Source: Thiothrix lacustris DSM 21227
GTDB taxonomy: Bacteria; Pseudomonadota; Gammaproteobacteria; Thiotrichales; Thiotrichaceae
Assembly (NCBI RefSeq): GCF_000621325.1
Contig: NZ_JHYQ01000030.1
Coordinates: 1-48,566 of the forward strand
Direction of reading: 5' to 3'
DNA length: 48,566 nt
Shown in pieces: positions 29,475 to 38,023 of this stretch. The position numbers and the translations under genes are program-made. Numbering within the stretch: position 1 is the first letter of the stretch; each line of letters starts with the position of its first letter. The notes below the pieces were generated by a model that was not told the origin of the DNA, searched no databases, and saw only the letters and a list, made by a program, of their open reading frames with translations.

Positions 29475-31616
29475 ATGCAGTCAGACAATGTAACCTCCTT
29501 GCAGTGGTTTTTCGCTTGCCCACAATTTATCGAGCCGTTACTGGCGGATGAGCTAACCCATTGTGGTGCTGAATCCGTCAAAATCGGTCATGCCGGGGTG
29601 CAAGCACTGGGGGATTTACGCTTTGGCTATCGTGCAATGCTGTGGAGCCGTTTGGCTTCCCGCGCTACCTTACAACTGGCGCAAGGCTTTGGTAAAGATC
29701 AGGCCGAATTGCAGGCACTGATTGATTCCATCGACTGGCAACAGCATTTGCGCCCGGAGGGTACGCTGAAGGTGCGTTTCTTTGGACTGAACGACGATAT
29801 TCGCAATACTCAGTTTGGGGCACAGTGGGTCAAAGACCAGATCGGCGACCAATTCCGCAGCCAGCATGGGGTACGCCCCAGTGTCAGCAATACGCCGGAT
29901 TTGGTGGTTGTGGTTAACCTGCACAAAGGCAATGCCAGCATTGGTATCGAGCTTAATCAGCACAGTTTGCACCAGCGTGGCTACCGTGATTTGGGTACTC
30001 ATGCGCCGATCCGTGAAAATTTGGCGGCGGCGGTACTGGTACGTGCCGGGTGGCCTGAATTGATTGCCAGCGATGCAGAAACGGTGGCGTTGATTGACCC
30101 GCAATGTGCGGCTGCGACTTTTCTGATCGAAGGCGCATTGATGGCCTTCGATATTGCCCCCGGCTTATTGCGCGAACACACGGTGGCGGAACGTTGGCTG
30201 GGTCATGATGCCGATTTGTGGCAAGAGCTATTGGAAGAAGCGCAGCAACGCCGTGCTACCGGACTTGCACACACCGAACGCTTCGAGTTTTGGGGTAATG
30301 ACAGCCATGCAGCAGCAGTGATGGCCGCGCGTGCCGATTGGCGTTCTACCGATTTACCCGCCGCCCGCTGGACGCAATGTGATCTCAAGGCAATGCCTGC
30401 GCCAACGTTGGCACAGGTGGGGTTGGTCATCAACAGTCCAACGATTGAAGCCAGTGCCAATGTGGTGACCTTGCGTCCACTGTTTGATGCATTGGGGACG
30501 TGGATGGCAAGCCTGCCCTCAACATACCGGGGTGCACTGTTTGCTGAAGCAGATGTGCCGATTGCCTTGACCAATCTGTTTTACAGTAAGGAATACCGTT
30601 TCCTCAACAGCGAAACCGAATGCAAACTTTATACCTTCGACAAGCTGGTGCAGAAAGAACGCCCGACGGAGTGGATTTCAGACGATCTTGCTAACCGCAT
30701 TACCAAAAACCTGCGCAAGCTGAAAAACTTCATCAAGCAAGGGCATACCGATGCTTACCGTGTCTATGACATGGATATTCCCGAATATGCCATTGCCGTT
30801 GACCGTTATGCGGACTGGTTGCATGTGCAGGAGTACGCGCCACCGAAGAGTATTGATGAAAAAGCAGCGGAACAACGTTTGCAGCAAGCCTTGTTGACGC
30901 TTCCAGCGGCTCTTGGTGTTGACCCTAAAAAAGTCGTGTTAAAACAACGTCGTCAGCAAAAAGGCAAGAATCAGTATGAGAAACAGGGGCGGGCAGAACA
31001 AGCCTTGATCGTCAGCGAGCATGGGGTGCGTTTCAAGGTTAACTTGAGCGATTATCTGGATACTGGCCTGTTTCTTGATCATCGCCCGATACGTTACTGG
31101 TTGCAGCAACACGCCAAGGGTCAGAGAGTGTTGAACCTGTTTTGCTATACCGGTACTGCTAGCGTCCATGCGGCGGTGGGTGGAGCTAATCGGGTCGATA
31201 GTGTCGATATGTCCGCCACTTATCTGGAATGGGCAAAAGAGAATTTCAGCTTAAATGATTTGCAACATGACCCTTACCGGCGTTACCGCTTTATTCAGGC
31301 TAACGTGTTGGAGTGGTTGTATGACTGCGATGAATATTACGACCTGATTTTTCTTGACCCGCCAACCTTCAGCAATTCCAAGCGGATGCAGGATACCTTT
31401 GATGTACAACGTGACCATTTGGCCTTGATTGATGATGCCATGCGGGTATTGTCGGCAGAGGGTACGCTGATCTTTTCCAATAATTTCCGTAAGTTCAAGC
31501 TGGATGCTGAAGTTGGGGAGAAGTATGCGGTGCAGGATTATCGCAAGCAGTCATTGCCATTGGATTTTGAACGTGATCCTAAAATTCATGGCTGTTGGCT
31601 GATCCGTCATCGCTGA
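29475..31616 (+). CDS. rlmL: RlmKL-family 23S rRNA methyltransferase with degenerate RlmL half
   Basis: The fused RlmKL enzyme makes m2G2445 (RlmL half) and m7G2069 (RlmK half) in 23S rRNA. The 713 residues align over their whole length: an N-terminal THUMP region, RlmL Rossmann domain, linker, and C-terminal RlmK domain. The RlmK half is intact (NLFCYTGTASVHAA near 550; DLIFLDPPTFSNSKRM near 620). The RlmL half is not: the SAM loop DPMCGSGT reads DPQCAAAT at 208-215, and the catalytic NPPY reads NSPT at 320-323. So the m2G2445 activity is probably lost while the fold remains. The ATG at 29475 matches the family N-terminus better than the upstream TTG frame at 29448; no clear ribosome site. 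Confidence 0.92.
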   Translation: MQSDNVTSLQWFFACPQFIEPLLADELTHCGAESVKIGHAGVQALGDLRFGYRAMLWSRLASRATLQLAQGFGKDQAELQALIDSIDWQQHLRPEGTLKVRFFGLNDDIRNTQFGAQWVKDQIGDQFRSQHGVRPSVSNTPDLVVVVNLHKGNASIGIELNQHSLHQRGYRDLGTHAPIRENLAAAVLVRAGWPELIASDAETVALIDPQCAAATFLIEGALMAFDIAPGLLREHTVAERWLGHDADLWQELLEEAQQRRATGLAHTERFEFWGNDSHAAAVMAARADWRSTDLPAARWTQCDLKAMPAPTLAQVGLVINSPTIEASANVVTLRPLFDALGTWMASLPSTYRGALFAEADVPIALTNLFYSKEYRFLNSETECKLYTFDKLVQKERPTEWISDDLANRITKNLRKLKNFIKQGHTDAYRVYDMDIPEYAIAVDRYADWLHVQEYAPPKSIDEKAAEQRLQQALLTLPAALGVDPKKVVLKQRRQQKGKNQYEKQGRAEQALIVSEHGVRFKVNLSDYLDTGLFLDHRPIRYWLQQHAKGQRVLNLFCYTGTASVHAAVGGANRVDSVDMSATYLEWAKENFSLNDLQHDPYRRYRFIQANVLEWLYDCDEYYDLIFLDPPTFSNSKRMQDTFDVQRDHLALIDDAMRVLSAEGTLIFSNNFRKFKLDAEVGEKYAVQDYRKQSLPLDFERDPKIHGCWLIRHR

Positions 31617-31673
31617 TAATGCATTTTAAATTAGCCTATTTTGAATAAATTTTAACCTTATTTCGATAAAAAC

Positions 31674-31701
31674 AAGACATATCCAAAATGCTATTTATAA
31701 T
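31674..31701 (+). promoter_or_regulatory. Candidate promoter of the DUF1566 lipoprotein gene
   Basis: AAGACA (31674-31679) and TATAAT (31696-31701) are 16 bp apart, 45 bp before the ATG. The whole gap 31617-31746 is very AT-rich compared with the flanking genes and shows no intrinsic terminator for rlmKL. Confidence 0.45.
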
Positions 31702-31746
31702 GGCTTGGGGAATCTTCTTAATTAAATCAATGGATTAAATTTATTT

Positions 31747-32595
31747 ATGAATGTCAGGAATAGTCATCCAGCCCTGTTAATCACAAGCGGAATGATAGTA
31801 TCTTCTTTATTAGTGGCATGTGGCGGTGGTAGTACTGGAACAGAAAGCGTTTCTACTGATACCAGTAATACCGTAACGGCGAGTACAGTAGCTTCTGCAA
31901 GTGTTGCAACAGTAGCCCCAGCAGCAGCAGCGGTTGTTGTTACAGCATCCTCACGCTATCTCAAGCTGGATGGCGGTGGTAATGCACTGCCAGCGGATGC
32001 ACAAAGTTGGAGTTGCGTAAAAGACAAGGAAACGGGTCTGATTTGGGAAGCTAAAACGGATAATGGCGGCTTGCAGGATAGGGATTGGCGTTATCGCCAT
32101 TTCCATAACTTTAGCGGTTATGCCTCCTCTCTGGATTATAACAATAATGTGTTGTGCGAAAATCTAGGTACAGCTTCCTGTGATGCTTATAGCTATGTTA
32201 ATGCCCTGAAAGGCTCAGGTCTTTGTGGTAAAGCTGATTGGCGTTTGCCCACAATGGGTGAGTTGCTGGATTTGGTGCAGTACCATGCTGATGGTCAACC
32301 TCCCAATATTGACCGTACTTACTTCGCGGATACAATCGGAAAAGGGGCGTATTGCTCTGAAAATACGATTACTAACCCCGCAGACTGTCAATATGCTGAG
32401 GGTACTTCTGTAAATTATAATGCCGATGGTCGCATAGAATGCAATTACCAAGGTGTTGATTACGGCGCGACAATACGTGCCGAAAACCCCCGTGGAGATA
32501 GCATGGTCGCGCTGAGATTCTCGGGTGAAGTACAAGATGGCAAGTCCTACCCTAATGCTAACTGGATTTGCTACACACGTTTGGTCACTCAGTAA
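31747..32595 (+). CDS. DUF1566-domain lipoprotein
   Basis: 282 residues with a lipoprotein signal (LLVACGGGS). A long Ser/Thr/Val/Ala linker (about residues 25-65) leads to a DUF1566 domain with its signature WSCVKDKETGLIWEAKT and GKADWRLPTMGELLDLV. Cysteines are numerous and may form disulfides. The family is a surface or periplasmic domain related to bacterial lectin-like folds; its ligand is not known. The stop overlaps the convergent protelomerase gene by 11 bp. The gene is more AT-rich than the core region and may have been acquired. Confidence 0.8.
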   Translation: MNVRNSHPALLITSGMIVSSLLVACGGGSTGTESVSTDTSNTVTASTVASASVATVAPAAAAVVVTASSRYLKLDGGGNALPADAQSWSCVKDKETGLIWEAKTDNGGLQDRDWRYRHFHNFSGYASSLDYNNNVLCENLGTASCDAYSYVNALKGSGLCGKADWRLPTMGELLDLVQYHADGQPPNIDRTYFADTIGKGAYCSENTITNPADCQYAEGTSVNYNADGRIECNYQGVDYGATIRAENPRGDSMVALRFSGEVQDGKSYPNANWICYTRLVTQ

Positions 32596-34237
32596 CGCAG
32601 GCGGTGTTGTAGGGTGCAATAACGGCATCGGAAAAATCCAAGTATTTTTGTACAGTCGGTCTGCCGAAGGCTTTTACGCTGGCCAAGTGTTCAGGAATAG
32701 CTATGTTTTGCGATTTTAGGCGTTGTAGTAGCTCCCCGGCTTTTTTGTTGAGCAGTGTTTGAGTGATAGGCGTTCCGGGGGCATTTTCTACAATAAAGCA
32801 CACAAATTGATGGATGCTATTCATGCCTCGTCCTTGCTTACTTAGGTCAAGGTTTTGAATAGCATCCACGAGGTCATCAGCCATATCTATCTGATTGGCG
32901 AAGGTAGATAAGTTAATGCCATCCTTATCCAGCTGAATGCGTTTGTACGATTTAATGGTGTCGTAGTCATCATGCCCTAATATTTGGCGGAAGAACTCGT
33001 CTTCGTCCACATCTTTCCATATTCCTGTGCGGAAGAAGCGGTCACATACCATACGTGAGTAAATGGCACGGGTATCTTTGAATGTGAAGTTATCCCCAAA
33101 CATACGCTTGATGGCACTGTTGAGATTAGCTGCGGTTCTATTGATTTCAGCACGTCCCTCGCGTTCGGTTGGTTGCGCCTTTGCCCGTTTATGTAAGGAT
33201 ACCATTTCAGGGCTTGCGCGTAGTTGTGCTAGCCCAGCCAAAATGATGTCGGCATCAGCTAAAATAGGAATCAGCATCTTTTCTGTTTGCGCCATCCCCG
33301 GTCTTTTTTTGGCTTGTCCTGTAAACAGCAGTAGGGCGTTATTATCAGTGGTTTCGAATGCACCCGTATAAAGTACTTCAACGGCACGTCGCCCAGTTGC
33401 GAGTGCTAAGCCAATAGCAAGATGACTGTAGGGGGGCTTTTTATTTTTCCTCCACGTCATCTCTGTTAATAATGCGGTGATTAGGGCGGTGACACTGTCG
33501 GGATTGATCTTGATGGTATGTGTTTTGCGGTAGTTGAGGGACTCTGCCTGTTCGCGTTCAAGTATTGCTTTTTCCATGTGATCAACAAAGAGGTGGCGTG
33601 TGGCTTCATGATCCGTTTTTATTTTAGTGAAGGCTGCATAAGCCATTTGATCAGTATTTTCTTGGGCAAGTTCTATCAATTTAAGACGGATAAGGCCAGC
33701 GGTATTGGCATCTTCAGTGTTTAGTCTGTCTAGTAGCGTTGTATAGGCAGGATACTGTTTTTTGTAACGAGCGATGACGATGGGCAGTGAATGATGACGC
33801 ATGTTTTTGTCACGCATTTTATTTTTTAATTCAGTGATATAGCTGCGGTATGTTGAAATCGCAAGACGTGGATCAGAGCGTTTCCTGAACTCGGCAAAGG
33901 CATTTAATGCCGTGTGATCGTGGTTTTCTTTGCTGGTTTCAATGAGTTCTTGGGTGATGAAGTCAATTTGTTCTTCTGTATCAGCAGCAATGAGTTGATT
34001 GAGAAGTGTTGCATAAGCTGGCAGTTCTGTTAATAACCTTTTGCCTTCATTTCGTGCAATGCCTGCTCTTTTTTGATTACCAAACTTGCGCTTATCATAG
34101 AATAAGGCATTACGTACCCGGCTAGCCGCAGCTTGTAGGCGGCGTGTTTTTTCCTTTTGGGGAATATCAGAACGTTCAATCTCTAAAACTGCTTTAATGA
34201 AATCGTCGTAAATAATGTGTCGATCAACTTTTTGCAT
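32585..34237 (-). CDS. Protelomerase (telomere resolvase) homolog, TelN/TelK family
   Basis: Protelomerases cut a palindromic site and rejoin it as two covalently closed hairpin ends. The 550 residues align with phage N15 TelN: ERSDIPQKEKTRRLQAAA near the start (TelN: DASDRPQGDKTKRIKAAA), NALFYDKRKF, GQAKKR, FKDTRAIYSRM and WKDVDEDEFFRQILGHDD. All expected active-site residues are present: R284 (TGRR), K310/K311, K387 and R390 (KDTR), H422 (LGHDD) and Y431, with the H-to-Y spacing of 9 as I recall for TelK. Residues 72-130 and 162-220 repeat one another (LPAYATLL / YPAYTTLL). I choose the ATG at 34237, which matches the TelN N-terminus; a longer start at 34285 has no ribosome site. No phage, partition or replication gene is near. 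TelN has a longer acidic C-terminus, absent here. Confidence 0.93.
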   Translation of the reverse strand: MQKVDRHIIYDDFIKAVLEIERSDIPQKEKTRRLQAAASRVRNALFYDKRKFGNQKRAGIARNEGKRLLTELPAYATLLNQLIAADTEEQIDFITQELIETSKENHDHTALNAFAEFRKRSDPRLAISTYRSYITELKNKMRDKNMRHHSLPIVIARYKKQYPAYTTLLDRLNTEDANTAGLIRLKLIELAQENTDQMAYAAFTKIKTDHEATRHLFVDHMEKAILEREQAESLNYRKTHTIKINPDSVTALITALLTEMTWRKNKKPPYSHLAIGLALATGRRAVEVLYTGAFETTDNNALLLFTGQAKKRPGMAQTEKMLIPILADADIILAGLAQLRASPEMVSLHKRAKAQPTEREGRAEINRTAANLNSAIKRMFGDNFTFKDTRAIYSRMVCDRFFRTGIWKDVDEDEFFRQILGHDDYDTIKSYKRIQLDKDGINLSTFANQIDMADDLVDAIQNLDLSKQGRGMNSIHQFVCFIVENAPGTPITQTLLNKKAGELLQRLKSQNIAIPEHLASVKAFGRPTVQKYLDFSDAVIAPYNTACVTE

Positions 34238-34329
34238 TGGGTTTTCCGTGTACTCGCCTGAGTATTGATATACCCAATGTATCATATGAAATAGCGTTAA
34301 GTTTTAATACTTGTAGTTGTCTGAAGGGA

Positions 34330-34359
34330 ATGTCAGGTCGCAGTGCTGCGACCTGACAT
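34330..34359. repeat. 30-bp palindrome upstream of protelomerase: candidate resolution site or terminator hairpin
   Basis: ATGTCAGGTCGCAG, a central TG, then the exact reverse complement CTGCGACCTGACAT: 14-bp perfect arms with 2 bases at the axis. It is 92 bp upstream of the protelomerase ATG, the kind of position expected for a cognate telomere site. It is also 8 bp after the stop of the 34368-36707 gene, where a terminator would be. Neither strand has a T-tract after it (minus: TCCCTTCAG; plus: GAGGGATA). Phage sites are longer (about 56 bp with imperfect outer arms), and no further symmetry is seen outside. Function is undecided. Confidence 0.6.
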
Positions 34360-34367
34360 GAGGGATA

Positions 34368-36707
34368 TTAACACCCACTCCACCAACATTGCCCTTGGCT
34401 TTCTTGAAACTTCATCGCTCCATCATACTTTGGTGCGCTGCTACGGGGCTGATTCAGGCTTTCCTTAATACCGAAACTGCCATACTGGCTGAAGGTATGT
34501 GGCACGCTAAACAACATGAAGGTTTGCCCACCCGCCGATTTCCATGCGTCTAGTAGACGTTGGTAGTGTTCGCCCATGCGCGGGTCACGGTTGGCAGCTT
34601 GAAGTAAATCCAACATATTTTGCCTGCGGTCGGTGGCAATTTCTCCACCAATGGTCAGGTGTTGTCCGCCTTCATACGCATACAGGGCTTTACCATACTT
34701 TTTTGCGACGGCCGATTGTTTAGTGAATTGGTTCTTGAGACCTTCCATGCCAAAGGGGTCGTTAGCATTATCAATGGCTGCAAAAATATCATCAACAGAG
34801 GTGGCATTCACCAACGGTTTGGGGATTTTGTTGCTGTCGTTGCAGGCAGGTAAGTTGGTATCATCATTCCGCCAGCAAGCGTAAAAATAGCCACCAGTGG
34901 CAATAGCATCGACATGGTTTTTAGTATCGCTATAGGCCAGCATTCTTTCGGTACGGTTGGCATCGTTTTGGTATGTTGCTAGCAAGCGGACAAGGCGCTG
35001 TGTACCACCAAATTCATCTTCCCAAATCTGAAAGACTTTGCTGGCTTGTTTGGCATAGAAGTTAGCGCCGCGCCACGGATCGGTAGGGCTACCCAGTTCT
35101 TCACCTTTTTTGAGGACGTAATGATATGCCCAGAAGATCCCATTCCAAGTTTCATTGCTGTATTCGACATGGGCTTTTAGACCGGTGTTGAGGTGTGCTT
35201 CAACGTAACGAGCAAATTCCCTGATGTAGGTTTCGGAGGCATTGTGCGGAATGTTAAACCACGGGTGCGCGTTTAACTGGTTGGCTAGTTCGACTTGTAC
35301 TTCGATGGGTACACCCCGTCCGTAACGCTCCAGACGCGCGATATTGCCGGATGCACCCCATACGGCATCGCTCATCTTGCTGCGTTGATCCCAGAGGAAT
35401 TCTTGAGTCATGCAGGTTTGGTCGAAGATCAAATTGTTATTAGTATCTCGGATAAAGCTATTCGGCTTACCGACCTCGGTTTGTGCACAGGTGAGGTAAC
35501 TGGGGCTAGCCTCCATCAAATTCATCATGCGCACGACGCGGAAGTCTTTGAGGAAACGCAAGTAATCTGGGTTAAATACAATAGCATTGCGGTCAGCGCG
35601 TAAGGTATCTTCAAAGCTACGGTACTGTCCCGCTGGACAATTCGCCGCGCTGTCTACCCGCGTGGACGGTTTGCCTTCACAGATGCCACCCGGCATGATC
35701 ATTCGAATATTTTTGACAGTGCCGCTGGTAATGCGCAAACCGATGCGGTTATTGGTGGCGACGCTATCCAGTTTGGCGGGTAGGTTAATATCAATTTCAT
35801 CACGCCCTGCTGTGCTGCTGACTATTTTGGCGTAACCAGAATAGTCTATTTTGCCGGTGCCTTCATACAATACGCTGTAGCGTCCGTTAGGCACTTGGCC
35901 TTGTGTGGCGCTATCCAGTAGGAAGGTGCGGACAAGACAGGTGGAGCTGGGTGGTGTGGTTGCCCAGCCGTATGCATCATAAGCGGTGTCTTGACAGGAA
36001 TACTCACGCAAAGGGCGGGCAACACGAAAAATATCAGCAAAGGGAATGGGCGATGAGATGCTGTTTTGTTCAGCTTGCGGCGCTTCACTGTTAATGCCCA
36101 ATGAAGGCTGAAAGAGCGCAGCGGGGGTTTGGCCATAAAGTGCTAGTTGCTGTGCCAGCACTGCTTCAAATTGATCAATAGAAACGGTCCATGCCAGATT
36201 AAGGCTGTTGGCCGTGCTGGAAAGTTGGATGCCATTAGCCGCATTGCGGTCGCTATCCATGCTCAGGAAAAAGCGTTCCAGATTCTTACTGACATTATAG
36301 GTACAGGCCGTTGGGTCTGCGTTACTGCTACAGGTTGCAGTGGCGATATCTTGCGGGGTGATACTGGCTTTACTGGGGACAGTAAGTGGGGTATTGCTGC
36401 CTAAGTAAAGTAACAGGTTGCCGCCGCTGGGGATGGTAAAACTACCCTCTGCGCCACTGACGCTGCCGTTATCCGCATATTGTAAGTTACTGATGGCGGT
36501 GACAGCATTATTCCGAGTGGGGTCAAGCAGGGTTAGGCGACCACTGGTAACATTCGTATTCGTGTTATTGGTGTTGTTAGAGCTTGTGTTATTACTATCG
36601 CCGCTATTGCTGCCACAACCAGCAAGCAACAGCAATAGCGCAGTCACTGTTAGGCTCGGTAAGCGGAATAGGTAATGCGAGAGAGCCCCTTTGATTCCAG
36701 TGTTCAT
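34368..36707 (-). CDS. Large lipoprotein with glycoside-hydrolase-like domain
   Basis: 779 residues with a lipoprotein signal (LLLLAGCGSNS) and an Asn/Thr-rich linker (about 32-58). The N-terminal 300 residues look beta-rich. From about residue 385 (LKDFRVVRMMNLMEASP) the sequence is like a clan A TIM-barrel glycosidase: NAHPWFNIPHNASETYI, KAHVEYSNETWNGIFW (NE pair as candidate acid/base) and ALYAYEGGQHL (candidate nucleophile). Such proteins are often listed as cellulose-binding or glycosidase-like. It is probably outer-membrane anchored; the substrate is unknown. Upstream 36708-36870 holds a 6-bp inverted repeat (TTGTCC 36729, GGACAA 36745) and otherwise AT-rich DNA. Confidence 0.7.
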   Translation of the reverse strand: MNTGIKGALSHYLFRLPSLTVTALLLLLAGCGSNSGDSNNTSSNNTNNTNTNVTSGRLTLLDPTRNNAVTAISNLQYADNGSVSGAEGSFTIPSGGNLLLYLGSNTPLTVPSKASITPQDIATATCSSNADPTACTYNVSKNLERFFLSMDSDRNAANGIQLSSTANSLNLAWTVSIDQFEAVLAQQLALYGQTPAALFQPSLGINSEAPQAEQNSISSPIPFADIFRVARPLREYSCQDTAYDAYGWATTPPSSTCLVRTFLLDSATQGQVPNGRYSVLYEGTGKIDYSGYAKIVSSTAGRDEIDINLPAKLDSVATNNRIGLRITSGTVKNIRMIMPGGICEGKPSTRVDSAANCPAGQYRSFEDTLRADRNAIVFNPDYLRFLKDFRVVRMMNLMEASPSYLTCAQTEVGKPNSFIRDTNNNLIFDQTCMTQEFLWDQRSKMSDAVWGASGNIARLERYGRGVPIEVQVELANQLNAHPWFNIPHNASETYIREFARYVEAHLNTGLKAHVEYSNETWNGIFWAYHYVLKKGEELGSPTDPWRGANFYAKQASKVFQIWEDEFGGTQRLVRLLATYQNDANRTERMLAYSDTKNHVDAIATGGYFYACWRNDDTNLPACNDSNKIPKPLVNATSVDDIFAAIDNANDPFGMEGLKNQFTKQSAVAKKYGKALYAYEGGQHLTIGGEIATDRRQNMLDLLQAANRDPRMGEHYQRLLDAWKSAGGQTFMLFSVPHTFSQYGSFGIKESLNQPRSSAPKYDGAMKFQESQGQCWWSGC

Positions 36708-36870
36708 GATGTAGCCTTCTATTGGTTTTTGTCCGTTTATCGTTGGACAACGATTATGAATTAAAATTCCACTTAGTCATTAGTTATTTTTATATTTTTC
36801 TTGAAATTGTATGGCCGCCCTAACATGTTGGGTAGAGCGGTGATGGATTTATGCCAATAGCTTGCGCTGA

Positions 36871-37155
36871 TTAAAGTCCGAGAAATTTCATATTAGCATT
36901 GACTGTTCGGGTAGGGCAGTTGCCCCGGAACATTTCCCATTCATCGCAGACTTTGCCGCTGGGCAGTAGGCAGTTGGCTTTTTCGCCTTCTGGGGTTTGG
37001 TATATTTCCAGTTTGCCATGGTTTTGAACGCAATTGAGGGAAGCAGGGCTAGCCGCTCGTGCTATTTGGGGGGGGGCGACCGCAGGGGGTGGGGTGCTGG
37101 CACAAGCGCTGAGCAATATTGCCATGCTCAGGGTAAAACCTATTTTCAAACGCAT
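36871..37155 (-). CDS. DUF333-domain small lipoprotein
   Basis: 94 residues: lipobox LLSACAS followed by a proline/alanine linker and a DUF333 module (ASPASLNCVQNHGKLEI, then CLLPSGKVCDEWEMFRGNC). Four cysteines are spaced as in the family. DUF333 proteins are small exported proteins sometimes named haemolysin-like; no activity is established. The ATG at 37155 has AGGAG at 6-7 bases; the longer frame to 37191 would overlap the upstream gene. It lies 23 bp behind the DksA-like gene, probably in the same transcript. Confidence 0.82.
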   Translation of the reverse strand: MRLKIGFTLSMAILLSACASTPPPAVAPPQIARAASPASLNCVQNHGKLEIYQTPEGEKANCLLPSGKVCDEWEMFRGNCPTRTVNANMKFLGL

Positions 37156-37178
37156 ATTGACTCCTGATCTAACGGAAC

Positions 37179-37505
37179 TTAACTGGCACAACGGATGCAG
37201 AGGGTGGCATACGGTAATGCATCCAAGCGTGCGGGGCTAATGGCTTCGCCACAAGTCGCGCAAGTACCGTATTCGCCACTTTCAATGCGCTTGAGGGCGC
37301 TGCGCACCTGTTTTAGTTCGAGTCGGGTTTCTTCCTTTAAGTTGCGTAGCACGTCTTCATTTTCGCGTTCGGTTACTTGTTCAGCAGAATCGGCGTCGTG
37401 TTCATGGCTTAGGTCATGACTGATATTTTCAATGCGTGTTGTTAGCACTTTTTCCAGTTCTTTTAGGTGCTTATGCTTTTCTTCGTACATGTTTTCTGTT
37501 CTCAT
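37179..37505 (-). CDS. DksA/TraR-family zinc-finger protein
   Basis: 108 residues with a helical coiled N-terminal part (about 8-75) and the C4 zinc finger CATCGEAISPARLDALPYATLC..C at the end, matching the DksA/TraR family. Such proteins bind RNA polymerase through its secondary channel. It is shorter than DksA (about 150 residues) and the coiled-coil tip does not clearly show the two aspartates of DksA, so it is better viewed as a YbiI/TraR-like paralogue. The start at 37505 or 37490 is uncertain because no ribosome site is clear. It is divergent from the lipoprotein gene at 37579. Confidence 0.85.
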   Translation of the reverse strand: MRTENMYEEKHKHLKELEKVLTTRIENISHDLSHEHDADSAEQVTERENEDVLRNLKEETRLELKQVRSALKRIESGEYGTCATCGEAISPARLDALPYATLCIRCAS

Positions 37506-37578
37506 TGGAAATCTAAAGGATGATGATAACGCATTGTCGGGTTTTCGGCATGGTGTAGTAGACGTAATGGAGTAAGAA

Positions 37579-38013
37579 ATGCGCAGACTGGTAATGGTAA
37601 CAATAGTGGGTATGTTGGCCGGGTGTTCCGGCGGTCATGGGTTGGATTCGCCACTGAAAACTTGTAAGGCTGTCACCGCTGCACTGGCAGGGAATAAAGC
37701 AGTGGTGTGGAAGGAGGAGCAGCAGACCGAACAGAAAGGTGTGCAATTGCAAGTGACCCTCGAGTTTATTTTAGAAGGCCAGCCAGATACCGATGTTTCT
37801 CAGGCGGTGTGTGTTTACGGTCTCAGTAGCACGGACATGGATTACCGGAATACCATGGGTGAATACACGAATACTCCCACCTCGATGATGATCAACGGAA
37901 TGCCTATCCCCGCCAGCGATCTGGTGCAAGCGGTTAATCGTGCGACTGCTGATACGGCTCAAGGTATTGGTCAGGATGCGCTGCAAAAACTCAATGGTAG
38001 TAATCCATATTAA
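37579..38013 (+). CDS. Small lipoprotein of unknown function
   Basis: 144 residues with a lipobox (GMLAGCSGG). The mature part has two further cysteines (LKTCKAV and VCVYGL) and a predicted beta sheet (VQLQVTLEFIL). I do not recognise a family. GGAG precedes the ATG by 6 bases. It is a single gene converging on the two-component system to the right, which ends 11 bp away. Confidence 0.7.
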   Translation: MRRLVMVTIVGMLAGCSGGHGLDSPLKTCKAVTAALAGNKAVVWKEEQQTEQKGVQLQVTLEFILEGQPDTDVSQAVCVYGLSSTDMDYRNTMGEYTNTPTSMMINGMPIPASDLVQAVNRATADTAQGIGQDALQKLNGSNPY

Positions 38014-38023
38014 TTAACTGTTG

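Noticed and set aside
32585-34237. Ordinary phage integrase
   Set aside because: N-terminal and catalytic blocks align with TelN/TelK rather than with integrases, including the long DKRKF and KDVDEDEFF segments.
36800-36850. CCCTAACATGTTGGG partial palindrome as terminator of the DUF333 gene
   Set aside because: Short symmetric core only and no T-tract directly after it.
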